Part shown: piece after piece, positions 52,151 to 62,548 of the stretch | Numbering within the stretch: the first letter of the stretch is position 1 | Layout of the letters: every line of letters begins with the position of its first letter | NCBI RefSeq assembly: GCF_000508185.1 | Contig: NZ_AYOY01000013.1 | Coordinates: 1-64,000 of the forward strand | DNA from: Sphingobium sp. C100 | Lineage (GTDB): Bacteria > Pseudomonadota > Alphaproteobacteria > Sphingomonadales > Sphingomonadaceae | Reading direction: 5' to 3' | DNA: 64,000 nt | Notes under the pieces: model-generated | Databases searched by the model: none | The model's input: only the letters and a program-made list of their open reading frames with translations | What the model was told of the DNA's origin: nothing | Made by a program: the position numbers and the translations under genes

Positions 52151-54103
52151 ATGAGCCCGGTATTGACCCGCCGCGATTTAATCCGGGGAGCCTCGCTTGC
52201 TGGCGGTGGCTTGGCATTGTCCGCGTGGATGCCGGCATGGGCGCAGCCCGTATCAACCGGCATCGCGACGCCGCTCCCGACGGTTTCCGGCAATGACATC
52301 GAGCTTAAAATTGCTCAGCAGATGATGACGATCGACGGTCGGAAAATGCGGGCCATTGGCGTCAACGGCACAGTTCCGGCGCCGTTGATCCGGCTGCGCG
52401 AGGGACAGACTGTTCGCCTGCATGTGACCAACGATCTCGATGAGGATAGCTCGATACACTGGCATGGCGTGCTGGTGCCGCCGCAATTCGATGGCGTGCC
52501 GGGTATATCCTTCCCGGGCATTCGGCCCAAAACCACTTTTGTCTATGAATTTCCGATCATCCAGAACGGCACCTATTGGTATCATAGCCATTCGGGCCTT
52601 CAGGAGCAGCTGGGGCATTATGGTCCGATCGTGATCGACCCTGCCGGTGTTGACCCGGTGAAATATGACCGCGAGCATGTCATCGTGCTGGCCGATCACA
52701 GCGCCATTTCGCCAGAAGCGATCTTTCGGGCGATGAAAGTGGACCCCGGGCATTTCAACTTCCAGCGCCAGACGCTTGCCGGTCTGCTGTCCAAGCGCGA
52801 CCAGGCTCTGAAGGATCGCCTCGATTGGGGCAAGATGCGGATGGATCCAACCGATATTTCCGACGCGACGGGTTCGGCTTATACCTACATCGTCAATGGC
52901 TACGGGCCTCGAGACAATTGGACCGCTCTGTTCACGCCGGGCGAACGCGTCCGGCTGCGCTTCATCAACGCCTCGGCGATGACGACCTTCAATGTGCGGA
53001 TACCGGGCCTCCCGCTGACGGTGGTGCAGGCTGACGGCCAGAATGTGCGGCCCGTGATGGTCGAAGAATTCCAGATCGGAGTGGCTGAAACCTACGACGT
53101 GATCGTTACTCCGCCCGATGATCGCGCCTACACGCTGGTCGGTGAGGCCATCGACCGTTCAGGCATGGCGCGGGCCACGCTCGCGCCGCGTGCTGGGATG
53201 ACGGCCGAAGTGCCGCCGCTGCGTGAACGGCCGCTCGCCACGATGAAAGACATGGGCATGGACATGTCATCGATGCCGGGCATGGAAGGCATGGACATGT
53301 CCGGAGGCGGCATGTCGCCGATGCGGGGCGTCGACCCGACTGCGGAGAAAAATGCCTCGGCGAAGCTGACGGTGGCTGGTGCCGGGGCCATGGCCATGGG
53401 CGCGGCTCCTGGCGGGACCGCCATGGCGGGCATGGATCATTCCAATATGGCGGGCATGGCGGCAGGCGGGGGTGCGATGGCCGGCATGGATCACAGCGCC
53501 ATGGCGGGGCAGCCGGGCATGGATATGGGCTCCATGGAAATGGGGCCGATGAACATGCGTGACTTTTCAAAAGCGCCGCAGGTCAAAAAGTCACCGGGCG
53601 TGCAGACGATCTCGCCTATGCCGATGGACCGCACCGGAGAGCCCGGTCAGGGTCTCGAGAATGTCGGCCACAAGGTTCTCGTCTACAAGGATCTCATGGC
53701 GCTGGAGCGCAATCCTGACGTGCGTGCTCCGGACCGCAGTCTCGATATCCATCTCACCGGCAACATGGAGCGGTTCATGTGGTCGTTCGACGGCGAGAAG
53801 ATGTCGGATGTGCATGACCCGATCCCCTTCATCGAGGGTGAGAGGGTTCGGATCAATCTGATCAACGACAGCATGATGGGTCATCCGATCCATATCCACG
53901 GCCACTTTTTTGAACTGGTCACGGGTCATGGCGATCATGCGCCGCGCAAGCACACGGTCATCGTGCAGCCGGGCGGGAAGGTCACATGGGATTTTACCGC
54001 TGATGCGGTCGGCGACTGGGCGTTCCACTGCCATCTTCTCTACCACATGCACGCCGGGATGATGCGCGTCGTCAGTGTGCGGCCGAAGGGAGACGCAGCA
54101 TGA
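52151..54103 (+). CDS. pcoA: Copper-resistance multicopper oxidase (PcoA/CopA)
   Basis: A 650-residue protein starting at ATG 52151 after GGGAGACGAC. Tat signal (TRRDLIRGASLAGGG). Three cupredoxin domains: IHWHG, WYHSHSG, HPIHIHGHF and FHCHLLYHMHAGMMR give all type 1, 2 and 3 copper ligands. A Met/Gly/His insert in the middle (about residues 365-465) holds repeats of MAGMDHS. It oxidises Cu(I) in the periplasm. ATG of pcoB overlaps its stop. Confidence 0.92.
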   Translation: MSPVLTRRDLIRGASLAGGGLALSAWMPAWAQPVSTGIATPLPTVSGNDIELKIAQQMMTIDGRKMRAIGVNGTVPAPLIRLREGQTVRLHVTNDLDEDSSIHWHGVLVPPQFDGVPGISFPGIRPKTTFVYEFPIIQNGTYWYHSHSGLQEQLGHYGPIVIDPAGVDPVKYDREHVIVLADHSAISPEAIFRAMKVDPGHFNFQRQTLAGLLSKRDQALKDRLDWGKMRMDPTDISDATGSAYTYIVNGYGPRDNWTALFTPGERVRLRFINASAMTTFNVRIPGLPLTVVQADGQNVRPVMVEEFQIGVAETYDVIVTPPDDRAYTLVGEAIDRSGMARATLAPRAGMTAEVPPLRERPLATMKDMGMDMSSMPGMEGMDMSGGGMSPMRGVDPTAEKNASAKLTVAGAGAMAMGAAPGGTAMAGMDHSNMAGMAAGGGAMAGMDHSAMAGQPGMDMGSMEMGPMNMRDFSKAPQVKKSPGVQTISPMPMDRTGEPGQGLENVGHKVLVYKDLMALERNPDVRAPDRSLDIHLTGNMERFMWSFDGEKMSDVHDPIPFIEGERVRINLINDSMMGHPIHIHGHFFELVTGHGDHAPRKHTVIVQPGGKVTWDFTADAVGDWAFHCHLLYHMHAGMMRVVSVRPKGDAA

Positions 54104-55323
54104 AGCGCGTTTTGACGACACTGCTCGGCGGGTCGGCGATGTTGCTCGCCATTCCGGTAACCGCGCAAGCCCAGTCGATGCAGGGCATGGATCATTCCAG
54201 CATGCCCGGTATGGCGATGCCCGCGAAAAAACCGGCTTCCCCCAAGCCTGCCAAAAAGCCTGCGGCAAAGAAGCCGGCTCCTAAAAGGGCCGCGCCGGTC
54301 AGAGTGGCCCCGGCAAAGCCCGCGGCTCGCCAGGATATGGAAGGCATGGATCATTCGACCATGCCTGGAATGGCGATGCCTCAGCCGGGACCAGCAGCCG
54401 CGGCAACGGCGCCGACTATGGACCATGGCGCGATGCCGGGCATGGATATGGGCAACAGCGGTTCTACACCGATGGCTGGCAGCATGCCCGGCATGAATAT
54501 GTCCGGGGATCATGGTGGCCACGATATGGCTGCCATGCCGGGCATGGAAATGACCGGAACCGCACTCCCGGCCGGAAATGCCCCTGCGCCAAAGCCTCCC
54601 ATGGACCACTACGCCGATCGGCAGTTCCCGCCCGCTGCGATGACACAGTCGCGAATGGCTATGATGCACGAGCAGGGGGGGCAAGCCTTCTATCAAATCA
54701 TGTTCAATATCGCGGAGTATCAGGTTCGCAATGGGCGTGACGGCTACCGCTGGGATGGAGAGGCTTGGTATGGCGGGGACGTCAATCGGTTGACGCTGAA
54801 GAGCGAGGGCGAGGGTGTCCTTGGCGGTCCTGGCGGATCGTTCATGGAGACCGCCGAGGTCCAGGCGCTCTACAGCCGGGCGATCGATCCGTATTGGAAC
54901 CTCCAAGCTGGCGTTCGATACGATTTCAAGCCCAATCCGTCCCGAACATACGCTACTGTCGGGGTGGAGGGCCTCGCACCCTATTGGTTTGAAACCGAAG
55001 CGGCTCTATTCCTTTCCAACAAGGGTGAAGTTCTCGGTCGTGTTGAGGGTTATTATGACCAGCGCATCACGCAGCGAATCATTCTGCAGCCCCGAATTGA
55101 ACTGAATCTCTCCGCGCAGGACGTGCCTGAGACACGGATTGGGTCTGGAATCTCCAACGCCGAGTTCGGATTGCGCCTGCGCTATGAGATCCGACGGCAG
55201 TTTGCGCCTTACATTGGCGTATCCTACGATCGAAAACTGGGCAAAACTGCCGACTATGCAAGGGCTGATGGTGAACGCATTAAGGCGACCAGCTTCGTCA
55301 TTGGTGTGAGGACCTGGTTTTGA
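54100..55323 (+). CDS. pcoB: Copper-resistance outer-membrane protein (PcoB/CopB)
   Basis: A 407-residue protein with a signal peptide, then a Met/His/Pro/Lys-rich region with repeats such as MQGMDHSSMPGMAMP, then from about 165 the CopB beta-barrel (FPPAAMTQSRMAMMHEQGG; SFVIGVRTWF at the end, with terminal Phe). It helps to retain or move copper at the outer membrane. It is translationally coupled to pcoA. Confidence 0.88.
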   Translation: MKRVLTTLLGGSAMLLAIPVTAQAQSMQGMDHSSMPGMAMPAKKPASPKPAKKPAAKKPAPKRAAPVRVAPAKPAARQDMEGMDHSTMPGMAMPQPGPAAAATAPTMDHGAMPGMDMGNSGSTPMAGSMPGMNMSGDHGGHDMAAMPGMEMTGTALPAGNAPAPKPPMDHYADRQFPPAAMTQSRMAMMHEQGGQAFYQIMFNIAEYQVRNGRDGYRWDGEAWYGGDVNRLTLKSEGEGVLGGPGGSFMETAEVQALYSRAIDPYWNLQAGVRYDFKPNPSRTYATVGVEGLAPYWFETEAALFLSNKGEVLGRVEGYYDQRITQRIILQPRIELNLSAQDVPETRIGSGISNAEFGLRLRYEIRRQFAPYIGVSYDRKLGKTADYARADGERIKATSFVIGVRTWF

Positions 55324-55360
55324 GCGTTGTCAGTGGAGTCAACGAAGGGGACGTAACATG

Positions 55361-55660
55361 ATGAAAACGTGGATGCGAGCCTCGCGGTGCAGACGATAGT
55401 CGGCAGCACGGCCATGTATCTTGTCATGTTCTTCGTGGACGACAGGCTCGGCAGCTCTACAACAATCTGAACATGTTCTGCATGTCCCAGAGATGGTTGC
55501 GCTGAGAAAGGTCGCCAGGCGCCGTATGTTGGCCCAGAGGGATAAAGCTGCGCTGTGCAATGAGTTTATTCGGTCCCAGAGACAGGAAATTGACCAGGTG
55601 AAGGCGCTTCTTGCCCGCAATATAGTGTCGCAAGAGTGGTGCTATCGGCTCGACCGGCAA
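55361..55660 (+). pseudogene. DUF305-type membrane protein remnant
   Basis: One frame reads VQTIVGSTAMYLVMFFVDDR (first helix) and soon loses sense; another, from about 55500, reads DKAALCNEFIRSQRQEIDQV then KALLARN, the DUF305 end with its Cys and Glu residues. The middle part, with the HxxM segments, is missing. So an internal deletion plus a frame change has destroyed the gene. Confidence 0.5.
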
Positions 55661-55689
55661 CGCGCCTGCATGAAATCGAAGGAGCTACC

Positions 55690-56133
55690 ATGATCAGCAT
55701 CCGTACCCTCGCCGCCGCTTTGGCACTTGCCGTTCCGGTCGCAGCGATGGCGGCGAACCCGATTGTGGTTCACCGCGATCCTGGCTGCGGTTGCTGTGAG
55801 AAATGGGCGGCGCAGGTACGCGCGCAGTTCGGCCGGCAGGTGCAGATCATCGACGATGCCGGCCGCGCCGGCTTGAGCAGGCGTGCCGGCGTGCCCTCAG
55901 ACCTGGCTTCTTGTCATACCGCCACCATCGACGGGATGACCTTTGAGGGCCATGTTCCGATCTCCGACATGAAGCGCGTGCTGGCCCAGCATCCCAAAGG
56001 CGTCACCGGGCTCGCCGTTGCGGGGATGCCGATGGGATCGCCGGGCATGGAGATGGCAGGCATGAAGGGCCAGCCTTACGATGTCATCGCCTTTGGCCCC
56101 GAAGGGCGTCGCGTCTTTGCGCACCACAGTTGA
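55690..56133 (+). CDS. DUF411 periplasmic metal-binding protein
   Basis: A 147-residue protein starting at ATG 55690 after GAAGGAGCTACC. Signal peptide to about residue 21, then HRDPGCGCCEKWAAQVRAQF (Cys cluster), SCHTATIDGMTFEGHVP, and Met-rich GMPMGSPGMEMAGMKG. DUF411 proteins are found with copper and silver resistance and probably bind Cu. Confidence 0.82.
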   Translation: MISIRTLAAALALAVPVAAMAANPIVVHRDPGCGCCEKWAAQVRAQFGRQVQIIDDAGRAGLSRRAGVPSDLASCHTATIDGMTFEGHVPISDMKRVLAQHPKGVTGLAVAGMPMGSPGMEMAGMKGQPYDVIAFGPEGRRVFAHHS

Positions 56134-56206
56134 TCGCAGGCATCGACGCTTCGCTGATTCCGAAGCCATCGCCGGGTGGGTGTTGGTCTCGTCTTGCCGC
56201 CCGGTG

Positions 56207-56866
56207 TCAGAACGGCTTGCGCCCGGTATAGAGCGAGATCGAGCCGGTCGGCGTCTGGACGACGCGAACTTCGGCGACATTTTCGAAGCCGGCGTCGGCG
56301 ATGAGCTCCGGCAGGATGCCCTTTGCGTTGAGCCCGGTGCGCTCCCAGCCGTCGAGCGCCTGCACCTGACGAAACAGCGTTCGCATCAACAAGGTACGCT
56401 GAAGTCCGTAATCGGCAATCGCCACGAGGCCACCTGGGCAAAGCGTTCGTGCCATGGCCCGAAGGATGGCCGATTTCACCGGCAGGTCGCATTGATGCAG
56501 CACGAGGCTCGACACGATCTTGTTGGCGATCGTGCCGACCAGGACGTCGACCTGGTCGCCGAAACCTCGAACCCACTCGCTTTCTACGCCGGCCGTTTGT
56601 GCCTTTTGCCGCGCCAGCGCGAGAGCGGCAGGATCCGGATCGACCCCGATCACGCGTGCCGTGGGGACAGCCTGTTTGATCGCGATCAGCTGCGAGCCCG
56701 TGCCGGCGCCCACATCGACGATGACATCGCCCGCCTCGGGTGCAATCGACTCGAGCAATGCGCTGCGCCACCGACGCTCGCGGGTCATGACCGCAATCAC
56801 CCGGTCATAGTCGCCCGTCAGGCCAGACAGCCCGAGTGCGGGGACGAAGGTTGGACTGTCATTCAC
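56207..56866 (-). CDS. SAM-dependent methyltransferase
   Basis: A 219-residue class I methyltransferase: DVIVDVGAGTGSQLIAIK (motif I), VIGVDPDPAALALAR (motif II), SSLVLHQCDLPVKSAILRAM and LCPGGLVAIADYG (motifs IV-V). Substrate unknown; similar enzymes modify metals, arsenic or quinones. It is divergent from the AraC-type regulator by about 90 bases. Confidence 0.75.
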   Translation of the reverse strand: MNDSPTFVPALGLSGLTGDYDRVIAVMTRERRWRSALLESIAPEAGDVIVDVGAGTGSQLIAIKQAVPTARVIGVDPDPAALALARQKAQTAGVESEWVRGFGDQVDVLVGTIANKIVSSLVLHQCDLPVKSAILRAMARTLCPGGLVAIADYGLQRTLLMRTLFRQVQALDGWERTGLNAKGILPELIADAGFENVAEVRVVQTPTGSISLYTGRKPF

Positions 56867-56959
56867 CGTTATGCCTCCATGTGCTTCATGGCGATCGCAG
56901 CACCCCGAGTCTTGAACCTTTCGCTTGCATCTTCAGTTTCGCGACGGGAGTAAGCTCCG

Positions 56960-57682
56960 ATGCCAAGCTATGGCGATTTGTGGACCGGCCATGTCCGCCT
57001 GGGCGACGGATGGGCGTGGTTCGAGGGTCGTTGCGGCGACACCCGACCCCATCGCCATCTCGCCGCGCAGATGATCGTCGGACTGTCCGAGCCGATCCAT
57101 GTCGAGACGATCGCAGGTTCGTTGACTGGACCTGCCGTGCTGGTGCGCGCAGGCGCGCTTCACGCGGTTCGTCCCACCGCGACGCATGCGAGGGTGATCT
57201 ATGCGCGATCCTTCAGCCCGCTGGGTATTGCCTGGTCCAGGCTTGGGGACGGTAAGGACGCGGCGTCGCCACCGGCAGCGCTATCCGAGCAGTTGCGCAG
57301 CTCCGATGACCTCGCTGGAACGCTTTACGAGCTTGCAGCGGCCTGCCCGACACCGCCGATCGACGCGCGCCTTTGCGAGGCATTGCGGCGCCTGAAGGAC
57401 GCACGAGTGGACATAGCCGATCTAGGTGAAATCGCGCGCGCTGTCGGACTCTCTGAACCGCGGTTGCGTGCGCTTGCCGCGGAGCAGTTGGGCGCACCGC
57501 TCTCACACTGGCGGCTATGGTTCATGCTCGAGCAGGGCCTGCGATCACTTGGCGCGGGCGCGCCCCTTGTGGCAGCCGCAGCGGATGCGGGGTTCAGCGA
57601 CCAGGCGCATCTCTCTCGTACGATGCGGCGGTTCATGGGCGTCACACCAAGGACCGCGGCATTGGCGATGGCCTCCCGCTGA
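56960..57682 (+). CDS. AraC-family transcription regulator
   Basis: A 240-residue protein with an N-terminal cupin-like domain (PHRHLAAQMIVGL; VRAGALHAVRP) and C-terminal double HTH (DIADLGEIARAVGLSEPRLR; LVAAAADAGFSDQAHLSRTM). Preceded by GGGAG. It probably controls the methyltransferase or the following membrane genes. Confidence 0.8.
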   Translation: MPSYGDLWTGHVRLGDGWAWFEGRCGDTRPHRHLAAQMIVGLSEPIHVETIAGSLTGPAVLVRAGALHAVRPTATHARVIYARSFSPLGIAWSRLGDGKDAASPPAALSEQLRSSDDLAGTLYELAAACPTPPIDARLCEALRRLKDARVDIADLGEIARAVGLSEPRLRALAAEQLGAPLSHWRLWFMLEQGLRSLGAGAPLVAAAADAGFSDQAHLSRTMRRFMGVTPRTAALAMASR

Positions 57683-57780
57683 CGGCAGCATCGACCAGGG
57701 TCGAGCGACCGAGCCTTGGGTGGAATACGTATAGTGGCTGTCTTCGATCCGGCCCAAATTTGGGGGGAAAGGAAGCCGTC

Positions 57781-58047
57781 ATGACCGATGCAAGCAAGCT
57801 CAGTGTGATACGATGTGCCGCGAGCAGCGCTGCCGCTCTTTCCACTGTCTTCGTGCTTTGCTGGCTCGCGGCGACTTTGTTCGGTCCGATCGGGTCACAC
57901 ATGTTCGTGACGATGTTCACGACAGCTCCGCCGGGATCGTTCGTCGCGCTTGGGGCGGGGTTGTGCTGGTCGATCGTCTTCGGCGCAGCCGTGGGAGGTC
58001 TCTTCGCCGCATTCCACAATTGGATCGGTCATTGGCAGCGTCCCTAG
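57781..58047 (+). CDS. Two-helix membrane protein, DUF5676-like
   Basis: 88 residues with helices at about 14-33 and 52-78. The pattern VLCWLAATLFGPIGSHMFVT and GAAVGGLFAAFHNWIG suits DUF5676, small proteins near copper ATPases. GGGGGGAAAGG precedes ATG. Function unknown. Confidence 0.6.
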   Translation: MTDASKLSVIRCAASSAAALSTVFVLCWLAATLFGPIGSHMFVTMFTTAPPGSFVALGAGLCWSIVFGAAVGGLFAAFHNWIGHWQRP

Positions 58048-58112
58048 GACGGCGCAGCGCAAGTGAGCAATCAGCAATTTTTAACGAGTTCTATATTCAA
58101 GGAAACGTGATC

Positions 58113-58376
58113 ATGGAACGGCAACGACCGGCACATACTGGGAAAAAGAATTTCCTGACGTCGCGCGCGGGCATCGTGATGATAGGCTTTCTTGCGCTCG
58201 GTTTCGTGCTGCTGTTCACGGAGCATCGCGCGCATGTACTTGGCGCGCTGCCCTTTCTGCTGCTGCTGTCGTGTCCCCTGATGCACCTCTTCATGCATCA
58301 CGGACATGGGCATGGTCACGATGGAACACCGCAGCCGGGGGCCGGTCGTTCGCCCCGGGAGGGTCAGGGCCAGTGA
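58113..58376 (+). CDS. DUF2933 His-rich membrane protein
   Basis: 87 residues: one or two helices (AGIVMIGFLALGFVLLFTEH; GALPFLLLLSCPLMHLFMHH) and a tail HHGHGHGHDGTPQ. CPLMHLFMHHGH is the signature of DUF2933, found with metal efflux genes; the His tail may bind metal. GTG of the next gene overlaps its stop. Confidence 0.75.
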   Translation: MERQRPAHTGKKNFLTSRAGIVMIGFLALGFVLLFTEHRAHVLGALPFLLLLSCPLMHLFMHHGHGHGHDGTPQPGAGRSPREGQGQ

Positions 58377-59047
58377 CGGGCCATGCGCAAGCCTATGGTC
58401 TGTGGGGCCTCGTCGTCGTCAATGCAGCGGTCTTCATCCTGTTCGCCTACAGTTTCTTCAAGCCGCGAACCACTCGGGACTGGCGATCGTTCAGCGCGTT
58501 CAGCGCCTTCCTGGTTGCGCTGTTCGTGGAAATGTACGGCTTCCCATTGACTCTCTATGTCCTGTCCGGGTGGCTGCAGAGCCATTATCCCAATATCGAC
58601 TGGTTCTCGCATGATGCCGGGCATCTGCTCGAGATGCTCTTCGGCTGGCGGGCGAACCCGCATGCCGGGCCATTCCATATCATGAGCTTTATCCTGATCG
58701 GCGGCGGGTTCATCTTGATCTCGACGGGTTGGAAGGCGCTGTACGACGCGCAGAAGGTCCACGAGCTCGCGACCCAGGGGATCTATTCCTATGTGCGGCA
58801 CCCGCAATATATCGGGTTCATTCTGGTGATGTTCGGGTTCCTGCTGCAGTGGCCGACGATCCTGACGCTTGCGATGTTTCCGGTCCTCGTCGTCATGTAT
58901 TTGCGGTTGGCGCGGACCGAGGAGCGTGAGGCTCTCGCCGAATTTGATGATGCCTATCGGCGCTACGCAAAGACCGTTCCACCGTTCGTGCCCCACCTCG
59001 CGCGCCTGCTCGGGGCGAAGCGTGACGCAGGAGCGGATCAGCGATGA
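58373..59047 (+). CDS. Isoprenylcysteine methyltransferase-like membrane protein
   Basis: A 224-residue protein from GTG 58373. Five or six helices and the ICMT/PEMT motif GIYSYVRHPQYIGFILVMFG with ERE near the end. The family methylates lipids or prenyl-Cys; here it is part of a copper or metal cluster, so its role is unclear. Confidence 0.72.
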   Translation: MTGHAQAYGLWGLVVVNAAVFILFAYSFFKPRTTRDWRSFSAFSAFLVALFVEMYGFPLTLYVLSGWLQSHYPNIDWFSHDAGHLLEMLFGWRANPHAGPFHIMSFILIGGGFILISTGWKALYDAQKVHELATQGIYSYVRHPQYIGFILVMFGFLLQWPTILTLAMFPVLVVMYLRLARTEEREALAEFDDAYRRYAKTVPPFVPHLARLLGAKRDAGADQR

Positions 59048-59209
59048 ATTCCCTGCCAGCCGGACCGGCGCAAATCCCAGGGGAACCGCTCAGCCGTCCG
59101 CCCGGCATCGGGGCGTGGCGTATAGGCCGGCGCGGCTGCACGTACGTGCCGGTCGCCTCGCCGAAATGACTGAAGCTTGAAACCGCGACACCGAGAAGGA
59201 GCACTGGCC

Positions 59210-59959
59210 ATGGCAGATCCGCTGAAACCGACCACATCGCCGCTTACCGCTGGCAGGAATCCGGCAATCCCCGCGGTCGCCTTTGATGTGGGACTGCGAA
59301 CATATATGCTCGCAGTCTACAACTACATGGCCAGCGGTCTGTTGTTGACCGGGATCGTCGCGATGTTGGTTGCGAACAGCGCCGCCATACGCGCCGTGTT
59401 TTTCGCCGCGAGCGGCACTCCGACGCTGCTCGGATGGATAGCGGTCTTCGCACCGCTCGCCCTGGTCTTTACGCTAAGCTTCGGTATCAATCGGCTGTCC
59501 GAGAGCACCGTCAAGGCACTGTTCTGGACCTATGCGATCCTGATGGGCGTATCGCTGTCGACCATCCTCCTCGCCTATACCGGCGTGAGTGTCGCGCGCA
59601 CATTCTTCGTTACGGCCGCAGCCTTCGGAGGTTTGAGCCTGTGGGGCTATACAACCAAGAGGAACCTGTCGGCGTTCGGGACCTTCCTGATCATGGGCGT
59701 CGTCGGCCTGCTCATCGCCATGGTCGTCAACATGTTCCTGCGGTCGTCCACTTTGGATCTCATCGTCAGCGCGATCGGCGTGCTTCTGTTTGCGGGCCTG
59801 ACTGCCTTCGACACGCAAAAGATCAAGAGCGTCTACTTCGATGTGGCCGGTACCGAGTTTCGCGGTAAGGCGGTCGTGATGGGAGCGCTGACGCTCTATC
59901 TCGACTTCCTCAACCTGTTCCTGTTCCTGCTGCGCTTCATGGGTGATCGGCGGCAATAG
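59210..59959 (+). CDS. Bax inhibitor-1 family membrane protein
   Basis: A 249-residue protein with seven helices; LRTYMLAVYNYMASGLLLTG at the start, FGGLSLWGYTTKRNLSAFGT, and LTAFDTQKIKSVY near the end are BI-1/YccA signatures. Acts in the inner membrane, perhaps as a proton or calcium leak or protease modulator. ATG 59210 is preceded by GAAGGAGC. Confidence 0.85.
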   Translation: MADPLKPTTSPLTAGRNPAIPAVAFDVGLRTYMLAVYNYMASGLLLTGIVAMLVANSAAIRAVFFAASGTPTLLGWIAVFAPLALVFTLSFGINRLSESTVKALFWTYAILMGVSLSTILLAYTGVSVARTFFVTAAAFGGLSLWGYTTKRNLSAFGTFLIMGVVGLLIAMVVNMFLRSSTLDLIVSAIGVLLFAGLTAFDTQKIKSVYFDVAGTEFRGKAVVMGALTLYLDFLNLFLFLLRFMGDRRQ

Positions 59960-60061
59960 GTCAGCCGGGATGACCGGCCGACACGCGCAGGCCTTGGCGG
60001 CGGGCGCATCTATGGCTGCCGACACGTCGGCGGCGGCTTGCCTCGATTTCGGAGACCTGCC

Positions 60062-62470
60062 TTGAAGACGTCCACCTTCGATCTGCGTGGATCATTCGAA
60101 TCGCTCGACCATCTCGGCGTCGAAAAGCAGTTGCTGCGGGTTCCCGGCGTGACGCAGGTCTCCGCGAACGCCGCCTCCGACAGCGTCACCGTCAGCTTTG
60201 ATGAAGCGCGCACCAGCGAAACCGCGATAGAGGAGCAGATCGCGGCATGCGGTTTCCATTGCGGCGGCCGGCTCGTCCCGCGGCACGTGTGCGTGATCGG
60301 AAGCACAACCCAGTCCTCTGTCTTGCCCGACGCGACGCATCCTCCCGATCATCGTTCCGATGGTGTCGCCGCAAGATCGGTTGCTCCCGATCGCAAGCCG
60401 GTGACGGCCGAACACGACGCCATGGCGCACGAGATGGGCCATGGCGACGGCAAGGACATGGCGGCTATGGCGCGCGACATGCGCAACAGGTTTATCGTCA
60501 GCCTCGTTTTTGGCCTGCCGATCTTTGCGCTGTCGCCAATGGGTCTGGACCATCCCCTTCTGAAACCGATGTTCGGACTCAGTCTCGACCTGACCCTGTT
60601 CCTGCTTGCCAGCGCCGCGATCCTCTATCCGGTCTGGCCCTTCGTGGTCGCCGCGATCCGCGCGCTTCGGAACGGTGTGCTGAATATGGCGGTGCTCGTC
60701 CTGTTGAGCGTCGGCACCGGTTATCTGTTCAGCGTGGCGTCGACATTCCTGTTCAAGGGCCAGCAATTTTACGAGGCTTCCGCGGTCCTGCTCATCTTCA
60801 TTCTGCTCGGCCATTGGCTGGAGATGCGCGCTCGCGCCGGCGCGTCCCAGGCAATCCGCGCGCTCATGGATCTGGCGCCGCCCATGGCGACCGTGCAGCG
60901 CGACGGAAAGGACGTCGAAGTGCCGACCGCCGAGGTGCTGGCCGGCGATGTTGTGCTGATCCGGCCGGGCAACAAGATTCCCGTCGACGGCGAAATCCTC
61001 GAAGGCAAATCTGAGGTCGATGAGTCGATGCTCACGGGCGAATCGATGCCGGTGTCGAAGGCGGCCGGCGACACCGTGATCGGCGCGACGATCAACCGCA
61101 GCGGTAGCTTCCGCTATCGCGCGACCAAGGTTGGCGCCGACACCGCGCTCGCCCAGATCGTCAAGCTCGTCCAGGAAGCGCAGAACTCGAAGGCGCCGGC
61201 ACAGCTGCTCGCCGACCGGGCATCGCAGTGGCTGGTGCTCGCGGCAATTCTGATCGGTCTCGCGACGTTCGCCATCTGGTACTGGATTCTGGGTGGGACA
61301 TTGCTGTTTGCGCTGACCATGACGATAACCGTTTTCGTGATCGCCTGCCCGGACGCCCTTGGCCTTGCCACGCCAATGGCGATAATGGTCGGTACCGGCC
61401 TTGGCGCGATGAACGGCATCCTGTTCAAGAATGCCAGCGCGCTCGAGGATGCGACCAAGCTTGACGTCATCGTGTTCGACAAGACGGGGACCCTCACCAT
61501 GGGCCGGCCCAATGTTGTCGAAGTAGTGACAGCGGAAGGCATCACCCGGGACGAGGTGCTTCGCATCGCCGGTGCGATCGAGCGCAACTCCGACCACCCG
61601 CTTGCGCTGGCGGTCCTCGAAGGTGCATCCGGTATCACCCTTCCCGAGACGCGCGATTTTGCCAATATAGAGGGGAAGGGCGCCAGCGCCCAGGTCGAGG
61701 GCGCAACCGTGGTGCTTGGCAACCGGCGTCTCATGGATGAAGGAAAAGTAGCGCTGGGAGCCCTCGAGGAACCTGGCGAGCGCCTGAAAGGGGCGGGGCG
61801 CACCGTTGTCCATGTTGCGCGCGGCGGCGAGATTCTCGGGTTGATCGCCATAGCGGATGCGGCGCGGCCAACCGCGAAGGCGACCGTCGCGGCGCTTCGG
61901 GAGCGCGGCGTCAAGGTCGCGATGATTACCGGCGACAACGCCGGCACGGCCAAGCGAATCGCCGATGAGCTTGGCATCGACATCGTCCTTGCCGATGTGC
62001 TTCCCGGTCAAAAGGCGGAGAAGGTCAAGGAGCTGCAGGCCCAGGGCCAGCGTGTCGGCATGGTCGGTGACGGGGTCAACGATGCCCCCGCGCTTACCCA
62101 GGCCGACGTAGGATTTGCGATCGGGGCGGGCACCGACGTCGCGATGGAAAGCGCCGATGTCGTCCTGATGAAGAGCGACCCCTATGATATTGTCGGTGCC
62201 ATAGCGCTCTCACGCGCCACGCTTCGCAAGATGCACCAGAATCTGTGGTGGGCAGTCGGCTACAATGTGATCGCCTTTCCACTCGCGGCGGGTGTGCTCT
62301 ATCCGGTGCTGCTGAGCCCCGAGGTCGCTGCGCTGGCTATGTCGGGCAGCTCCGCACTCGTCGCGGTCAACGCGCTGCTGCTGAAGCGGACCCGGCTGGC
62401 GGGTATCAGTCGGGGCGGCATGAGTCGGGCCTCAGCGGTGGAGCACAATGCCGTTGGTGCCGCTGTTTGA
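60062..62470 (+). CDS. P1B-type heavy-metal ATPase with CPD motif
   Basis: An 802-residue protein from TTG 60062, with GGAGA seven bases before. N-terminal HMA-like fold without CxxC ([20 protein letters not shown]), His/Met-rich linker ([20 protein letters not shown]), then the ATPase: [18 protein letters not shown] near 429, [11 protein letters not shown] near 472 and [13 protein letters not shown] in place of CPC or CPH marks a less-studied branch, so metal specificity is uncertain. Confidence 0.85.
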   Translation: MKTSTFDLRGSFESLDHLGVEKQLLRVPGVTQVSANAASDSVTVSFDEARTSETAIEEQIAACGFHCGGRLVPRHVCVIGSTTQSSVLPDATHPPDHRSDGVAARSVAPDRKPVTAEHDAMAHEMGHGDGKDMAAMARDMRNRFIVSLVFGLPIFALSPMGLDHPLLKPMFGLSLDLTLFLLASAAILYPVWPFVVAAIRALRNGVLNMAVLVLLSVGTGYLFSVASTFLFKGQQFYEASAVLLIFILLGHWLEMRARAGASQAIRALMDLAPPMATVQRDGKDVEVPTAEVLAGDVVLIRPGNKIPVDGEILEGKSEVDESMLTGESMPVSKAAGDTVIGATINRSGSFRYRATKVGADTALAQIVKLVQEAQNSKAPAQLLADRASQWLVLAAILIGLATFAIWYWILGGTLLFALTMTITVFVIACPDALGLATPMAIMVGTGLGAMNGILFKNASALEDATKLDVIVFDKTGTLTMGRPNVVEVVTAEGITRDEVLRIAGAIERNSDHPLALAVLEGASGITLPETRDFANIEGKGASAQVEGATVVLGNRRLMDEGKVALGALEEPGERLKGAGRTVVHVARGGEILGLIAIADAARPTAKATVAALRERGVKVAMITGDNAGTAKRIADELGIDIVLADVLPGQKAEKVKELQAQGQRVGMVGDGVNDAPALTQADVGFAIGAGTDVAMESADVVLMKSDPYDIVGAIALSRATLRKMHQNLWWAVGYNVIAFPLAAGVLYPVLLSPEVAALAMSGSSALVAVNALLLKRTRLAGISRGGMSRASAVEHNAVGAAV

Positions 62471-62548
62471 GACCGGCCCACGAGTGCGACCCCGGCCCTC
62501 GCGGCCCGCTATCTTGGTGTGCATGATTGCCGACAGGAGAAAGAACCG

